Part shown: one piece after another, positions 28,771-38,530 of the stretch
Layout of the letters: each line of letters begins with the position of its first letter
Position numbering within the stretch: position 1 is the stretch's first letter
Assembly (NCBI GenBank): GCA_019695485.1
Contig: JAEUAF010000024.1
Coordinates: 1-44,987, forward strand
Reading direction: 5' to 3'
Source of the DNA: Sorangium sp.
GTDB taxonomy: Bacteria; Myxococcota_A; Polyangia; Polyangiales; Polyangiaceae
Length of the DNA: 44,987 nt
Position numbers and translations under genes: made by a program
Notes under the pieces: generated by a model
Database searches by the model: none
What the model was told of the DNA's origin: nothing
What the model saw: only the letters and a program-made list of their open reading frames with translations

Positions 28771-30339
28771 CTAGTCGCTGAGGGCTCGCTCCTCGCGCTG
28801 GTAGGTTTCGACGCAAGGCTGATCGTAGAGATGGCTGTCGCGCGCATCGCCGGTCGCGCTGGCCGGCGCGGCGAACAGTGCAGCCAAGACTGCCGGGGTG
28901 ATGAAGCGTGTGCCATGCGGCAAGGCCGCGCTTGCCGCAGCGAGGGCGGTCCGCGCGGGCGCCTCGCCGGAGAACGCCACGACGAAGCCCCATTCGCCGA
29001 GTGTGGGCAATGGCGCGACGTACGGGATGATGTTGAAGCCCGCGTGCGTCAGCGTAGAGAGCACGCTCGCGTAGGTCTCTGGCGTGCGGAGCGGGGACGT
29101 CACCTGCATTCCGAGCACGCCTCCCGGCGCGAGCCGCAGCCGCAGCGCTTCGAGGAAGCCCACGGTGTAGTACTTCCCCTCGAGAAATGAGCTCGGATCT
29201 CCCATGTTGACCAAAATAACGTCGAACGACTCTCGGCTGTTCAGCACGAACGGAGCGGCCTCGGTGGGCACTTCTTGCACGCGGGAGTCGGCGAGCGCGT
29301 CCGCACCGAGGCGTTGAAACCAGAGGCTATGCTTTGCCAAGCGGAGCAGGCTCGGGTCGTGAGGGACGAGCGTGAGGCGTTCTACGTCGCGCCAGCGCAG
29401 AACCTCTCTTTCGACGCTGCCCGTGCCGTCGTCGAGCACTAGCACCGCGCGCCGTCGTCGGGCCACGGCCAGCGCGGGATGAGCGAGTGACTCCGCAAAG
29501 CGTGGCGCGTCCGCGCTGGTAAGTGCCAGCATCTCTCCCGAAAACAGCACGAGCCCACCTTGCAAGCGCGACACCACATGGTGACCGCGGGGTCCGTCGA
29601 GCGCATACACGACCTCGCCCGCGTGGCTGCGGAGCGCCTCGCGCGGCAGCGCTCGTTCGGCCAAGCCGAGCGAGCCGAGCGCTGCGAAGGGAGCGATGGC
29701 GATCACGCTCTGCGCCGCCCACGCCGCTCTCGGCGTGGGCCCGCACAAGCGTTGGAAGCGCTCGAGCAAGAGCGCAGCGAGGGTCAGAAGCGCCGAGAGC
29801 AGCGCGCCGCGCTGCGGCACGGGGAGCAGAGGAAGCATCATCAGAAGCAGCAGCCAAGCGCCGCCCAGCAAGCACAGTCGCAGCGCGTTGAGCAGGTAGG
29901 CAAACACCCCCAGCACCGCGAAATGGCGCCCCACCCCGCGGCCCAAAACCAGTGCCGCGTAGCCGCTGAGAACGCCTGTTAAGGCGGGCAACAACACCTC
30001 GAGCGTCAGCAAGAGGCGTCCGTGCGCGAAGGCAAACACCCAAGCGTGCCCTGCTGCCGCCGCGAGTAGCGCGAGCGTCGCCAGCGCCGGCACGGCGCGC
30101 GTGGCGGGGGTCTTCGTGCGATAGCCGAGCGCGACACCTGCGGCGAGCCCTGCACTCAAGATCCACCGAGCTTGGCTCGGCGCGTCGAACGGCGTGTAGG
30201 CTTCCGGATCTGCGATGCCGAGTTCGTAGGCGGTCAGCGCGAGCGCCGACGCGCAGAGCGCCGCCACGCTCGCGGGCCCGGCGAGCGCGAGTCGCTCCTG
30301 GCTCGAAGCGTCCTCATAGCCCGGCGGCGGACCGCTCAC
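28771..30339 (-). CDS. Membrane-embedded spermidine synthase-like protein (N-terminal TMs + Rossmann-type methyltransferase-fold domain)
   Basis: Several TMs then RAVLVLDDGTGSVEREVLRW...VERLTLVPHDPSLLRLA...FDVILVNMGDPSSFLEGKYYTVGFLEALRLRLAPGGVLGMQVTS. Confidence 0.8.
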   Translation of the reverse strand: MSGPPPGYEDASSQERLALAGPASVAALCASALALTAYELGIADPEAYTPFDAPSQARWILSAGLAAGVALGYRTKTPATRAVPALATLALLAAAAGHAWVFAFAHGRLLLTLEVLLPALTGVLSGYAALVLGRGVGRHFAVLGVFAYLLNALRLCLLGGAWLLLLMMLPLLPVPQRGALLSALLTLAALLLERFQRLCGPTPRAAWAAQSVIAIAPFAALGSLGLAERALPREALRSHAGEVVYALDGPRGHHVVSRLQGGLVLFSGEMLALTSADAPRFAESLAHPALAVARRRRAVLVLDDGTGSVEREVLRWRDVERLTLVPHDPSLLRLAKHSLWFQRLGADALADSRVQEVPTEAAPFVLNSRESFDVILVNMGDPSSFLEGKYYTVGFLEALRLRLAPGGVLGMQVTSPLRTPETYASVLSTLTHAGFNIIPYVAPLPTLGEWGFVVAFSGEAPARTALAAASAALPHGTRFITPAVLAALFAAPASATGDARDSHLYDQPCVETYQREERALSD

Positions 30340-30340
30340 G

Positions 30341-31828
30341 TCACTTTCCGCCGTAGAAGACGCCGCCGCCGCGGAAGCCGCCGCTCACGCCGGTTCCTCC
30401 GGTCACGCCGCTCACGCCGCTGACACCGCTCGCGGCGCGCAGGGCACCGCTCGGTGCGTTCGCCAGCAAGATCACGAACACGATCACTGCGGCGGCAACG
30501 AGTAGCAGCGTGACGCTGGGCAAGCCACTCGTCGATTTCTGCGCTTGGGCTCTAGCGTGCTTGGCGAGCGGCAAGTTGAAGGCAGTCGCGACGACCGGCC
30601 AGGTTTCCGGCGTGCCAAGGCTGTAGCTGACTTCGCCTGCTGCCTCTTCGCGAGAAAGAACCGTGTCGCCATCCACGAAATCGGCGACGTTCGTGGTCTC
30701 ACCGATTTCGCACTTCCAGTACACTTCACCGACCACGTAGAGGACGCTTGCTAGGTTCTGGTTTCTACTGCGAAAGCGGCGTTTGCCGAGGCCGATGCTG
30801 CCGGGAAGCTGACTCAGATCGAGCTCTGCAGGATTGGCGGGCGAAACGAAGGACCAGCCGGTCTCCGGATCCAAGACCAGCCAGCGGAAGCCGATGCCCT
30901 GACTCCACAACAGGAATTCTTCCCAAGCGTAGAGCTCGCCCTCGAAGTCGCTGCCGCGGCGCAACATCGCGATGCACAGGTACTCGGTTCCACCAAGCGT
31001 GCCGCGCGAGCCGATTGGAATGATGGGTTCGGTGCGCGCGCGCTCCTGTTGCGCGATCACGCGATCCTCCGCGAGGTCGCTGATCGCTCCGCAATAGGGG
31101 CAGCCGAGCCGTGTGCTGCGGCCCGGCGACAGGGCGGGCACGTCGCCGCCGCAGCTTGGGCACTTCAGCGACGTGACGGCGACCTTTTGAGTGCTGCGCG
31201 GCCCGAGCGCGGTCACCGTCAGCTGGCTCTCGGCAAACTCCCAGCCGAGAAAGACGACGACGGTCTGGGTATTGTCCCCGAAGTCGATCGTCGCGAATGC
31301 GCTGCCAGCACCGGAGAGATCGGCATAGTGGCGCACGAATCCCTCGGGGAAAGCCCCGGGCAGTTCGCCTTCTGCGGAGCTGATGTGCGCGCTTCGTCGC
31401 TCGCTCACGCGGAACGCGCCAGCAGCCCCGAGCGTCACCAGGGCGTCCGGAGCAAGCTCGTCGTAGGGGGGCGTGGCAATGCCCGGTACGGGCGACGTCG
31501 CAAACCAACGCCCTTGTGCAAACGCGAGCCAGCCCCAGCTCTGACCGTAGTCGAAGGCGACGTAGTACTCGTCCCAGGGCCCCTTGCCGTGATCGAGCTG
31601 AACGCGCCCCATCACGCGGAAGGGACGGCCGCCCAGCGTGCCTTCGTCGCCCACCGCGATCAGGGACGGCACGTTCGCCAGATCAGCGACTTTGCCTAAG
31701 TGCGACAGGCCACGGTCGCTGCGCACCACGGTGTGACGGCAGAATTCACAGACCTTGGCGAGCGACGAGCCAACTTGGAACTCGATGGGTGCGCCGCAGT
31801 TTGGGCAGTGTCCTTGGGCGACCGCCAT
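30341..31828 (-). CDS. DUF4178-type protein: N-terminal zinc ribbon, duplicated domain, TM and Gly-rich C-terminal tail
   Basis: GHCPNCGAPIEFQVGSSLAKVCEFCRHTVV; repeats GDEGTLGGRPFRVMGRVQLDHG...WDEYYVAFDYGQSWGWLAFAQGRWF and GSRGTLGGTEYLCIAMLRRG...WEEFLLWSQGIGFRWLVLDPETGWSF; TM VTLLLVAAAVIVFVILLANA; tail SGVSGVSGVTGGTGVSGGFRGGGVFYGGK. Confidence 0.82.
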   Translation of the reverse strand: MAVAQGHCPNCGAPIEFQVGSSLAKVCEFCRHTVVRSDRGLSHLGKVADLANVPSLIAVGDEGTLGGRPFRVMGRVQLDHGKGPWDEYYVAFDYGQSWGWLAFAQGRWFATSPVPGIATPPYDELAPDALVTLGAAGAFRVSERRSAHISSAEGELPGAFPEGFVRHYADLSGAGSAFATIDFGDNTQTVVVFLGWEFAESQLTVTALGPRSTQKVAVTSLKCPSCGGDVPALSPGRSTRLGCPYCGAISDLAEDRVIAQQERARTEPIIPIGSRGTLGGTEYLCIAMLRRGSDFEGELYAWEEFLLWSQGIGFRWLVLDPETGWSFVSPANPAELDLSQLPGSIGLGKRRFRSRNQNLASVLYVVGEVYWKCEIGETTNVADFVDGDTVLSREEAAGEVSYSLGTPETWPVVATAFNLPLAKHARAQAQKSTSGLPSVTLLLVAAAVIVFVILLANAPSGALRAASGVSGVSGVTGGTGVSGGFRGGGVFYGGK

Positions 31829-31855
31829 CTTGGTTCACGAGGGTGGAGCGCTCGC

Positions 31856-31861
31856 AGTATA
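31856..31861 (-). promoter_or_regulatory. Possible -10 element TATACT upstream of the DUF4178/SpeE-like pair
   Basis: Minus-strand read gcgggcTATACTgcgagcg, 27 nt before ATG at 31828. Confidence 0.35.
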
Positions 31862-31877
31862 GCCCGCTCTGTCGTGG

Positions 31878-32375
31878 TCAGCGCCCTCGTCGCGTGCGCT
31901 CCAGGTCGGCGAGTCGGGCGACCACCCCACGAGCTACGATTTCGAGCACCTGCTTTACGAGTTTGGTCTCGTCGGCGCGGTCGCCGCCGTACACGAGCTG
32001 GCTGCGGGCAGTGCGGCGTCGTGGGAGTTCGCCCATCGCACTGCAATGCACACGTAACGAGGCAGCGTGCGCTTCGAACGTCAGCTTTTCGACGGCAAAA
32101 CGCAGCATGATCGTATTGCGAGCGCCCGCGCCCCAATCGGCCCGTCGCGCTTCCCGGCGAAGAGTGAGGTTCAGATGCCGCAGGTATTCGTCGGCGTTCG
32201 GCACGCCGGGCGGGAGGCTGACGCGCTCGACCTTGATATGCGGCCGACCCTTCGGCCTGCCGACCAGCGGAGTCTCGGCGGCCCGCGCCTGGCGCGCGCT
32301 AGCGGCAAACAAGGCTCCGACGAGTGCCGCAGCGATGCCTCGCAAAACAGCGCGGCGCGGCTCAGCGGCGGTCAT
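31878..32375 (-). CDS. Hypothetical secreted protein, Tat-like signal
   Basis: MTAAEPRRAVLRGIAAALVGALFAASARQARAAE signal; codirectional and just upstream of the DUF4178 gene. Confidence 0.6.
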   Translation of the reverse strand: MTAAEPRRAVLRGIAAALVGALFAASARQARAAETPLVGRPKGRPHIKVERVSLPPGVPNADEYLRHLNLTLRREARRADWGAGARNTIMLRFAVEKLTFEAHAASLRVHCSAMGELPRRRTARSQLVYGGDRADETKLVKQVLEIVARGVVARLADLERTRRGR

Positions 32376-32535
32376 TCGTCCAGGCTCGCTTGGCGGTGAG
32401 GTCGGGAGGCGGCTGCCCTCTGGCAACCCGAACGACGGGGAACACAAGTCACGGGCGAGAGGTACGTCGACGCCGGGCCGCGGGCCAAGAAAGCAACACC
32501 AAGCGTGGCGACAGGGCGTGCTTTACTGAGTGTAG

Positions 32536-34266
32536 ATGCAAGCGCTGCCTGCGCCCGGAGCGCGGCCTCCGCCCGAGCTCGATCCGAATGGGCGCCTGCC
32601 CGACGTCGACGTCGTCATCATTGGCGGCGGGGTGAACGGCACCGGGGTGCTGCGTGATCTGAGCTTGCGCGGAATCAAGGCGGCGCTCTTCGAGCGCAAC
32701 GACATTGCTTTCGGCGCGAGCGGCAATTCGAGCGGGATGATTCACGGAGGCCCGCGTTACCTGACCGCGGATCCCGACGTCACTTACAGCTCGTGCCTCG
32801 ATTCCGGGCACATTCAGCGTATTGCGCCGCACCTGTTGTTTCGGATTCCGTTCTTGATGCCGGTCTTTCGCGGCAACGGCGTCGCGGCGCGCGTGGCGCT
32901 GACGGCGTACGACGCCTTCTTCTCGCTCTACGACCGCTATCAGCCGTTGAAGCGTGGCAAGCCGCATGTGCGTCTGACGGGCGACGAAATCGCCACGCTC
33001 GAACCGGGGCTCGTCGGCGGGGTGCACGGGGGCGTGACCTTCGATGAGTGGGGCATCGATGGTGCGCGGCTTTGCATCGCGAATGTGAGCGACGCGCGTG
33101 AGCGCGGTGGGCAGGCGCGCACCCATACGACCGTGACCCAGATCTTGCGGCGCGACGATGGCTCGGCGTACGGGATCAGCTATCGCGACCGCTTGACCGG
33201 CGAGGTTGGGCGCATGACTTCGCGTCTCGTCGTGAACGCCACGGGCGCGTGGGCGCCGATCACGACCGGGCTCGGCGGCTTGCTGCCCGACGCGGCGCGC
33301 ATTCGCCCCGGCAAGGGCGTCCACGTATTTCTCGATCGACGCCTGACGAACTACGCGATTATCACGAGTGCCGTCGATGGTCGCCAAGTGTTCCTGATGC
33401 CTTGGCAGAACATGAGCGTGCTCGGCACCACCGACGACGACTACTACGGAGATCTCGACGAAGTCGTGGCCTCCGAAGACGAGGTGAGATACCTCTTTCA
33501 GGCGGTCGAGGGCGTCTTTCCAGGGATCCGGAGCGCGCGCGCGATTGGCACCTGGGGCGGCGTCCGACCGACGCTCTGGGGTTTCGGGGTCAACGAGGAC
33601 GCGCTGTCCCGCGAGCACCAAGTGGTGGATCACGCGGCTCACGGCGCCGACGGCCTCTACTCGATGATCGGGGGCAAACTTGCCTCGTATCGGCTCTTCT
33701 CCGAGGAGATGAGTGACGTCGTGGCGGCTCGCCTCGACGTGCGCGTGGCGTGTCGCACCCATGTTTCGCCGCTACCGGGCGGTGAGCAGAGCGTCGATCC
33801 GATGCGGCTCGTCCTCGACGGTGGCATGGAGGCCGTGACCGCGGCGCGGCTCGAATACCGTCACGGCGGCCGCAGCTTGCGCGTGCTCGAGCGCATGCAG
33901 CGCGCCCCCTCCGAGGCCGCAGTGGTCTGCACATGCGAGCCGGTCACGGAAGCCGAGATCCGCTACGTGGTCGACACCGAGCTTGCGGTCAACGTGGACG
34001 ACGTTTCGCGCCGCACGCGGCTCGGCCTTGGCGCCTGCGGCGGGATGCGCTGCGCTGCGCGTTGCGGTCGCATCGTCGCCGACATGACGGGGCGTTCACC
34101 CGACGATGGGCGGCGCATGGCGCTGCAGTTTCTCGAGGGCTCTGCCAGGCGACGCAGCGCGATCACGGGGCCCGAGCAGGCGCGCCAAGAAGCGCTCGGC
34201 CTAGCCGTGATCCGCGCGGAGCTCGGCGTCGCCGCGAGTTCCGCGGGGGATTTCGAGAATGACTGA
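32536..34266 (+). CDS. glpA: Anaerobic-type glycerol-3-phosphate dehydrogenase, GlpA-like (FAD, BFD-type [2Fe-2S])
   Basis: DVVIIGGGVNGTGVLRDLSLRGIKAALFERNDIAFGASGNSSGMIHGGPRYL; C-terminal VVCTCEPVTEAEIRYVV...LGLGACGGMRCAARCG. Confidence 0.88.
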   Translation: MQALPAPGARPPPELDPNGRLPDVDVVIIGGGVNGTGVLRDLSLRGIKAALFERNDIAFGASGNSSGMIHGGPRYLTADPDVTYSSCLDSGHIQRIAPHLLFRIPFLMPVFRGNGVAARVALTAYDAFFSLYDRYQPLKRGKPHVRLTGDEIATLEPGLVGGVHGGVTFDEWGIDGARLCIANVSDARERGGQARTHTTVTQILRRDDGSAYGISYRDRLTGEVGRMTSRLVVNATGAWAPITTGLGGLLPDAARIRPGKGVHVFLDRRLTNYAIITSAVDGRQVFLMPWQNMSVLGTTDDDYYGDLDEVVASEDEVRYLFQAVEGVFPGIRSARAIGTWGGVRPTLWGFGVNEDALSREHQVVDHAAHGADGLYSMIGGKLASYRLFSEEMSDVVAARLDVRVACRTHVSPLPGGEQSVDPMRLVLDGGMEAVTAARLEYRHGGRSLRVLERMQRAPSEAAVVCTCEPVTEAEIRYVVDTELAVNVDDVSRRTRLGLGACGGMRCAARCGRIVADMTGRSPDDGRRMALQFLEGSARRRSAITGPEQARQEALGLAVIRAELGVAASSAGDFEND

Positions 34267-35413
34267 GGGCCGCGCGCAGCCCGCGTCCGTTGTCGTCGTA
34301 GGCGGCGGTTTCGCGGGTGTTGCGGCGGCGTGGGCCGCTGTGCGGGCGGGCGCGCACGTAACGCTCCTCCACGCCAGTGCTGGTGCGAGCGCATGGTACA
34401 ACGGAGTGGCCGACGGGCCCCCACTCGACGCCGAGGCGCTCGAACTCGCAATGCGGCTCGGCATCGCGGTGAGCGCGCGCCCGCGGCCGATCGCGACGCG
34501 AGAAGGGGTGATCCGCAGTGTGATTGGCCGCGACCGCGCGCTGCTCGATTTGGAGCCGCTTGCGGGGCTCTCGGTCGCCGTGGCGGATGTCGGTCGAGAC
34601 GACTGGGACGCCGCCTTGCTTGCGCGAAGCTATACCGAAAGCGCTTGGGCGCGCCGTACGCGCACCGAGTTCGTGGCGGTTCGGGTCGACGCGCTCGAAG
34701 AGGGCTTCGAGCGGCGCATCAGTGCTTACGATTTTGGTGTGGAGCTCGACGTCGAAACGCGTGTCCACGCCTTGGCCAACGCACTGCGCAGGGCCGACGG
34801 TGCGGCCAAGGCCTGGCTTTTGGGGCCGTGGCTGGGGGTCGCCAGCGACGCCGCTCCCCAGCTCGCGGCGCTCTTGAGCCGCCCCGTTGGTGAAGTGTCG
34901 TCAGCGCCCGGGGGCGTCGCCGGAGCGCGCTTCGAACTTCGGCGGGACGAGGTCTTGCGCGAGCTCGGCGTCGTGCTGCGCCGCGCTCACGTGACGAGCG
35001 TCGAGAGCAGCGCGGCGGGCGCGCGCCTGCAGCTGGGCGACGGCAGTGGGTTGGCGGCCGATGCGGTCGTGTTGGCTCTCGGCGGCGTCGCGGCCGGGGG
35101 GATCTTGCTGGAACGCGAACCAGCGAGCGGGAGGCTGGGGTTCGCGCTCTCACTCAGCGCCGACGTCCCACTCAAGCTCGATGCCGAATGGCTCGACGCG
35201 GGCTCCTCGGTTTGGGGCCCGAGCTTCGTTCGTAAGGGCTTGGGTGCGCTCGAGCGAGTCGGCGTTTCGGCGGACGTCCGCGGGCGGCTCAGTGCTGCGC
35301 GTTTGTTTGCCGCGGGTGACTGTGTCGCAGGGCGGCCGCGGACCGTGCTCGAAGCGCTCAGCGCCGGGCTCAGCGCCGGGCGGGCTGCTGCGGGGAGCGC
35401 GGCTGGCGGCTGA
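34259..35413 (+). CDS. glpB: Anaerobic glycerol-3-phosphate dehydrogenase subunit B-like flavoprotein
   Basis: [31 protein letters not shown]-terminal dinucleotide motif, C-terminal [32 protein letters not shown]; 8-nt overlap with glpA. Confidence 0.75.
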   Translation: MTEGRAQPASVVVVGGGFAGVAAAWAAVRAGAHVTLLHASAGASAWYNGVADGPPLDAEALELAMRLGIAVSARPRPIATREGVIRSVIGRDRALLDLEPLAGLSVAVADVGRDDWDAALLARSYTESAWARRTRTEFVAVRVDALEEGFERRISAYDFGVELDVETRVHALANALRRADGAAKAWLLGPWLGVASDAAPQLAALLSRPVGEVSSAPGGVAGARFELRRDEVLRELGVVLRRAHVTSVESSAAGARLQLGDGSGLAADAVVLALGGVAAGGILLEREPASGRLGFALSLSADVPLKLDAEWLDAGSSVWGPSFVRKGLGALERVGVSADVRGRLSAARLFAAGDCVAGRPRTVLEALSAGLSAGRAAAGSAAGG

Positions 35414-35439
35414 GCGAACATTTCTTTCGAGTTTCGCGC

Positions 35440-35457
35440 ACCAGGGCGAGACCTGGT
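35440..35457 (+). other. Small hairpin in the glpB-acnA gap
   Basis: ACCAGG/CCTGGT 6-bp stem, 6-nt loop. Confidence 0.35.
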
Positions 35458-35526
35458 CAATCGGCGCTTTCGGAAATTGCGTGCGCCGCGCGGCTGGGGT
35501 ACTTCCGCCATCGAGGAAATCGATTC

Positions 35527-38247
35527 ATGGCAGACCGTTCTCGCGATTCGTTCAGCACGCGTGCGACCCTCGACGTTGACGGCAAGCATTACACGTATTT
35601 CAGCTTGCCGAAGCTGTCGGCCACACTGGGTAAGGACCTCTCGCGCCTGCCGTTCTCCTTGCGCATATTGCTCGAGAACCTGCTGCGCTGCGAAGACGGC
35701 AAAGCCGTTGAAAAGAAGGACATCGAGGCGCTCGTGGCCTGGGACCCGGCGGCCCAGCCGGACACCGAGATCGCGTTCCACCCCGCGCGCGTCGTGCTGC
35801 AGGATTTCACGGGCGTGCCGGCGGTCGTCGACCTCGCTGCGATGCGCGACGCCATGCAACAGATGGGCGGGGACCCCGCCAAGATCAATCCACTCTTCCC
35901 CTCCGAGCTCGTGATTGATCACTCCGTCCAGGTGGACGCCTTCGGGACGAACGACGCGATTCAAATCAACACCAAGAACGAATACGAGCGCAATCACGAG
36001 CGCTACGTGCTGCTGCGTTGGGCACAAACTGCATTCCGAAATTTCAAGGTCGTGCCGCCCTCCACGGGCATCGTGCACCAGGTCAATCTCGAATACCTGG
36101 CACGCGTGGTGTTCGATCAAGACGGCGTTGCGTACCCCGATAGTCTGGTTGGCACCGACAGCCACACCACCATGATTAACGGCGTGGGCGTCCTCGGTTG
36201 GGGGGTCGGCGGCATCGAAGCTGAGGCCGCCATGTTGGGACAGCCGATCAACTTGCTGGTGCCGCAGGTAATCGGTTTCAGGCTGCACGGGGAGCTACCG
36301 CCCGGGGCGACCGCGACCGATCTGGTGCTCACCATCACCCGCCAATTGCGGGATAAGGGCGTGGTCGGCAAGTTCGTGGAGTTCTTCGGCGATGGGCTCG
36401 ACAGTCTGCCGCTCGCGAACCGCGCCACGATTGGCAACATGAGCCCTGAGTTCGGCTCCACCTGCGCCATCTTCCCGATCGACGCTGAGACGTTGCGCTA
36501 CTTGCGGCTCACGGGGCGCGACAACGAGCGTGTCGCGCTCGTGGAAGCGTATGCCAAAGCGCAGGGCTTGTTTCGCAGCAAGGGCCAGACAGATCCGGTC
36601 TTCACGGACACGCTCAGTCTCGACCTCGGCACGGTGCTGCCGACCTTGGCGGGGCCGCGGCGTCCCCACGATAAGGTTTCCCTGCGCGACATGCCGAGCT
36701 CCTGGAAGAAAGTGCTTCCGGAGCTGGTGGCGGCAGCCAAGAAATCAAAAGACGCGCCGAAGGTCGCCTCCGCAGAGGCACTCGCCAAACGCGTGAAAAC
36801 CGAATACGCCGGCAGCAGCTTCGAGCTCACGCATGGCGATGTCGTGATCGCCGCGATTACCTCGTGCACCAACACCTCGAACCCCTACGTGCTAATCGGG
36901 GCTGGGCTGCTCGCGCAGAACGCGGTGCGCCGCGGGTTGACCAGCAAGCCTTGGGTAAAGACCAGCCTTGCTCCCGGGTCCAAGGTCGTCACCCGCTATT
37001 TGCAGTCGGCCGGGCTCATGCCGGCGCTCGAGGCCTTGAAGTTCAACCTCGTGGGTTATGGGTGCACCACTTGCATTGGTAATAGCGGCCCGCTGCCGGA
37101 AGCGATCAGTAAATCGATTCAGGATGGGGAGTTGGTGGCGGCCAGCGTGCTCAGCGGTAACCGAAACTTCGAGGGACGGATCAGCCCTGACGTGCGCGCA
37201 AACTACCTGGCGAGCCCGCCGCTGGTCGTGGCTTATGCGCTCGCGGGTCGCGTGGACATCGACTTCGAAACGGAATCGCTCGGTACCGGCAGCGACGGAA
37301 ATCCCGTGTTTTTGCGCGACATTTGGCCCTCGCCCGAGGCGGTTGCCACGGTCGTGGGCGAGCACGTGACCGCTGAAATGTACGCTAGCGAGTACGCCAA
37401 CGTATTCCAAGGCGATGAGCGCTGGCGCGCCGTTCCGGTGCCCGCGGGGGAGCGCTTCGCGTGGGATGCCCACAGCACCTACGTGCAAAAGCCCACGTTC
37501 TTCGAGAACATGAGCTTGCAGCCGGCCGCGCTCGCGGACATATCGGCGGCGCGCGCGCTGCTCGTGCTGGGCGACTCGGTCACGACGGATCACATCTCTC
37601 CGGCCGGCAACATCGCCAAAGGCTCGGCCGCGGCGAAGTATCTGATGGACCACGGGGTCGAGCCGAAGGACTTCAATCAATACGGCGCGCGGCGCGGCAA
37701 TCACGAAGTGATGATGCGCGGTACGTTCGCCAACGTCAGGCTGCGCAACGCACTCGTGCCTGGGGTGGAGGGCAGCGTCACTCGGCACCTGCCTGACGGC
37801 GCGCAGATGAGCATCTTCGAGGCCTCCCAGAAGTACCAAGCCGAGGGCGTGACGCTGATCGTCCTCGCTGGCAAAGAGTACGGCTCGGGATCGTCTCGCG
37901 ATTGGGCGGCCAAGGGCACGTTCATGCTCGGAATTCGGGCGGTTGTCGCCGAATCGTACGAGCGCATCCACCGCTCGAACTTGATCGGCATGGGCGTGCT
38001 GCCCCTAGAATTTCTAGCCGGTGAGACCCGCGATAGCCTCGGCCTCAGCGGCGAGGAGACGTTTGCCATCCAGGGCATCGCAAAGGGGCTCGCTCCCCGC
38101 AAGCGCGTCCAGGTGCGCGCCACGGCCGCCGACGGCAGCGAGAAGCACTTCGAGGCGCTGGTGCGTATCGATACGGCCGTCGAGCTCGACTACTACACGC
38201 ACGGCGGGATCTTGCAGTACGTGCTCAGGCAGCTGCTCAAGAGCTAG
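35527..38247 (+). CDS. acnA: Aconitate hydratase
   Basis: [28 protein letters not shown]-type motif ([34 protein letters not shown]), [57 protein letters not shown]. Confidence 0.97.
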   Translation: MADRSRDSFSTRATLDVDGKHYTYFSLPKLSATLGKDLSRLPFSLRILLENLLRCEDGKAVEKKDIEALVAWDPAAQPDTEIAFHPARVVLQDFTGVPAVVDLAAMRDAMQQMGGDPAKINPLFPSELVIDHSVQVDAFGTNDAIQINTKNEYERNHERYVLLRWAQTAFRNFKVVPPSTGIVHQVNLEYLARVVFDQDGVAYPDSLVGTDSHTTMINGVGVLGWGVGGIEAEAAMLGQPINLLVPQVIGFRLHGELPPGATATDLVLTITRQLRDKGVVGKFVEFFGDGLDSLPLANRATIGNMSPEFGSTCAIFPIDAETLRYLRLTGRDNERVALVEAYAKAQGLFRSKGQTDPVFTDTLSLDLGTVLPTLAGPRRPHDKVSLRDMPSSWKKVLPELVAAAKKSKDAPKVASAEALAKRVKTEYAGSSFELTHGDVVIAAITSCTNTSNPYVLIGAGLLAQNAVRRGLTSKPWVKTSLAPGSKVVTRYLQSAGLMPALEALKFNLVGYGCTTCIGNSGPLPEAISKSIQDGELVAASVLSGNRNFEGRISPDVRANYLASPPLVVAYALAGRVDIDFETESLGTGSDGNPVFLRDIWPSPEAVATVVGEHVTAEMYASEYANVFQGDERWRAVPVPAGERFAWDAHSTYVQKPTFFENMSLQPAALADISAARALLVLGDSVTTDHISPAGNIAKGSAAAKYLMDHGVEPKDFNQYGARRGNHEVMMRGTFANVRLRNALVPGVEGSVTRHLPDGAQMSIFEASQKYQAEGVTLIVLAGKEYGSGSSRDWAAKGTFMLGIRAVVAESYERIHRSNLIGMGVLPLEFLAGETRDSLGLSGEETFAIQGIAKGLAPRKRVQVRATAADGSEKHFEALVRIDTAVELDYYTHGGILQYVLRQLLKS

Positions 38248-38281
38248 GGCACCACATCGCTCGTCAGCCGAGGAGTTTCGC

Positions 38282-38509
38282 GTGTCTCCCGAGTCGCCTT
38301 CACCCGGTCCCCTGATTGTGGGGATCGGGGCGCTCATCGTCCTGGTCGGTTTGGTCGTGTGGAGCGGAGCGCTCAATTGGTTCGGCCGCCTACCGGGGGA
38401 CATCCGTTACGAGAGCGGCTCGACGCGCGTTTATGTGCCGTGGGTCTCGATGCTCGTGGTGTCCGGCGTCCTCAGCGCGATCAGTTTTTTCGTGCGCAAA
38501 CTGATGTAG
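38282..38509 (+). CDS. Small DUF2905-like membrane protein
   Basis: GTG start: MSPESPSPGPLIVGIGALIVLVGLVVWSGALNWFGRLPGDIRYESGSTRVYVPWVSMLVVSGVLSAISFFVRKLM; two TMs and GRLPGDIR motif. Confidence 0.82.
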   Translation: MSPESPSPGPLIVGIGALIVLVGLVVWSGALNWFGRLPGDIRYESGSTRVYVPWVSMLVVSGVLSAISFFVRKLM

Positions 38510-38530
38510 CGTAAAGTGAAGGCATGACGT

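Noticed and set aside
32449-33762. 437-aa minus-strand ORF antisense to glpA
   Set aside because: Antisense shadow of a clear GlpA coding frame; no recognisable motif.
35360-35385. Short tandem repeat CTCAGCGCCGGG x2 at the glpB 3' end
   Set aside because: Encodes LSAGLSAG within the conserved GlpB C-terminal helix; too short to be a repeat element.
34987-36288. 433-aa minus-strand ORF across glpB/acnA
   Set aside because: Antisense to two recognised genes and no family signature.
36892-37971. 359-aa minus-strand ORF antisense to acnA
   Set aside because: Composition-driven shadow ORF opposite conserved aconitase motifs.
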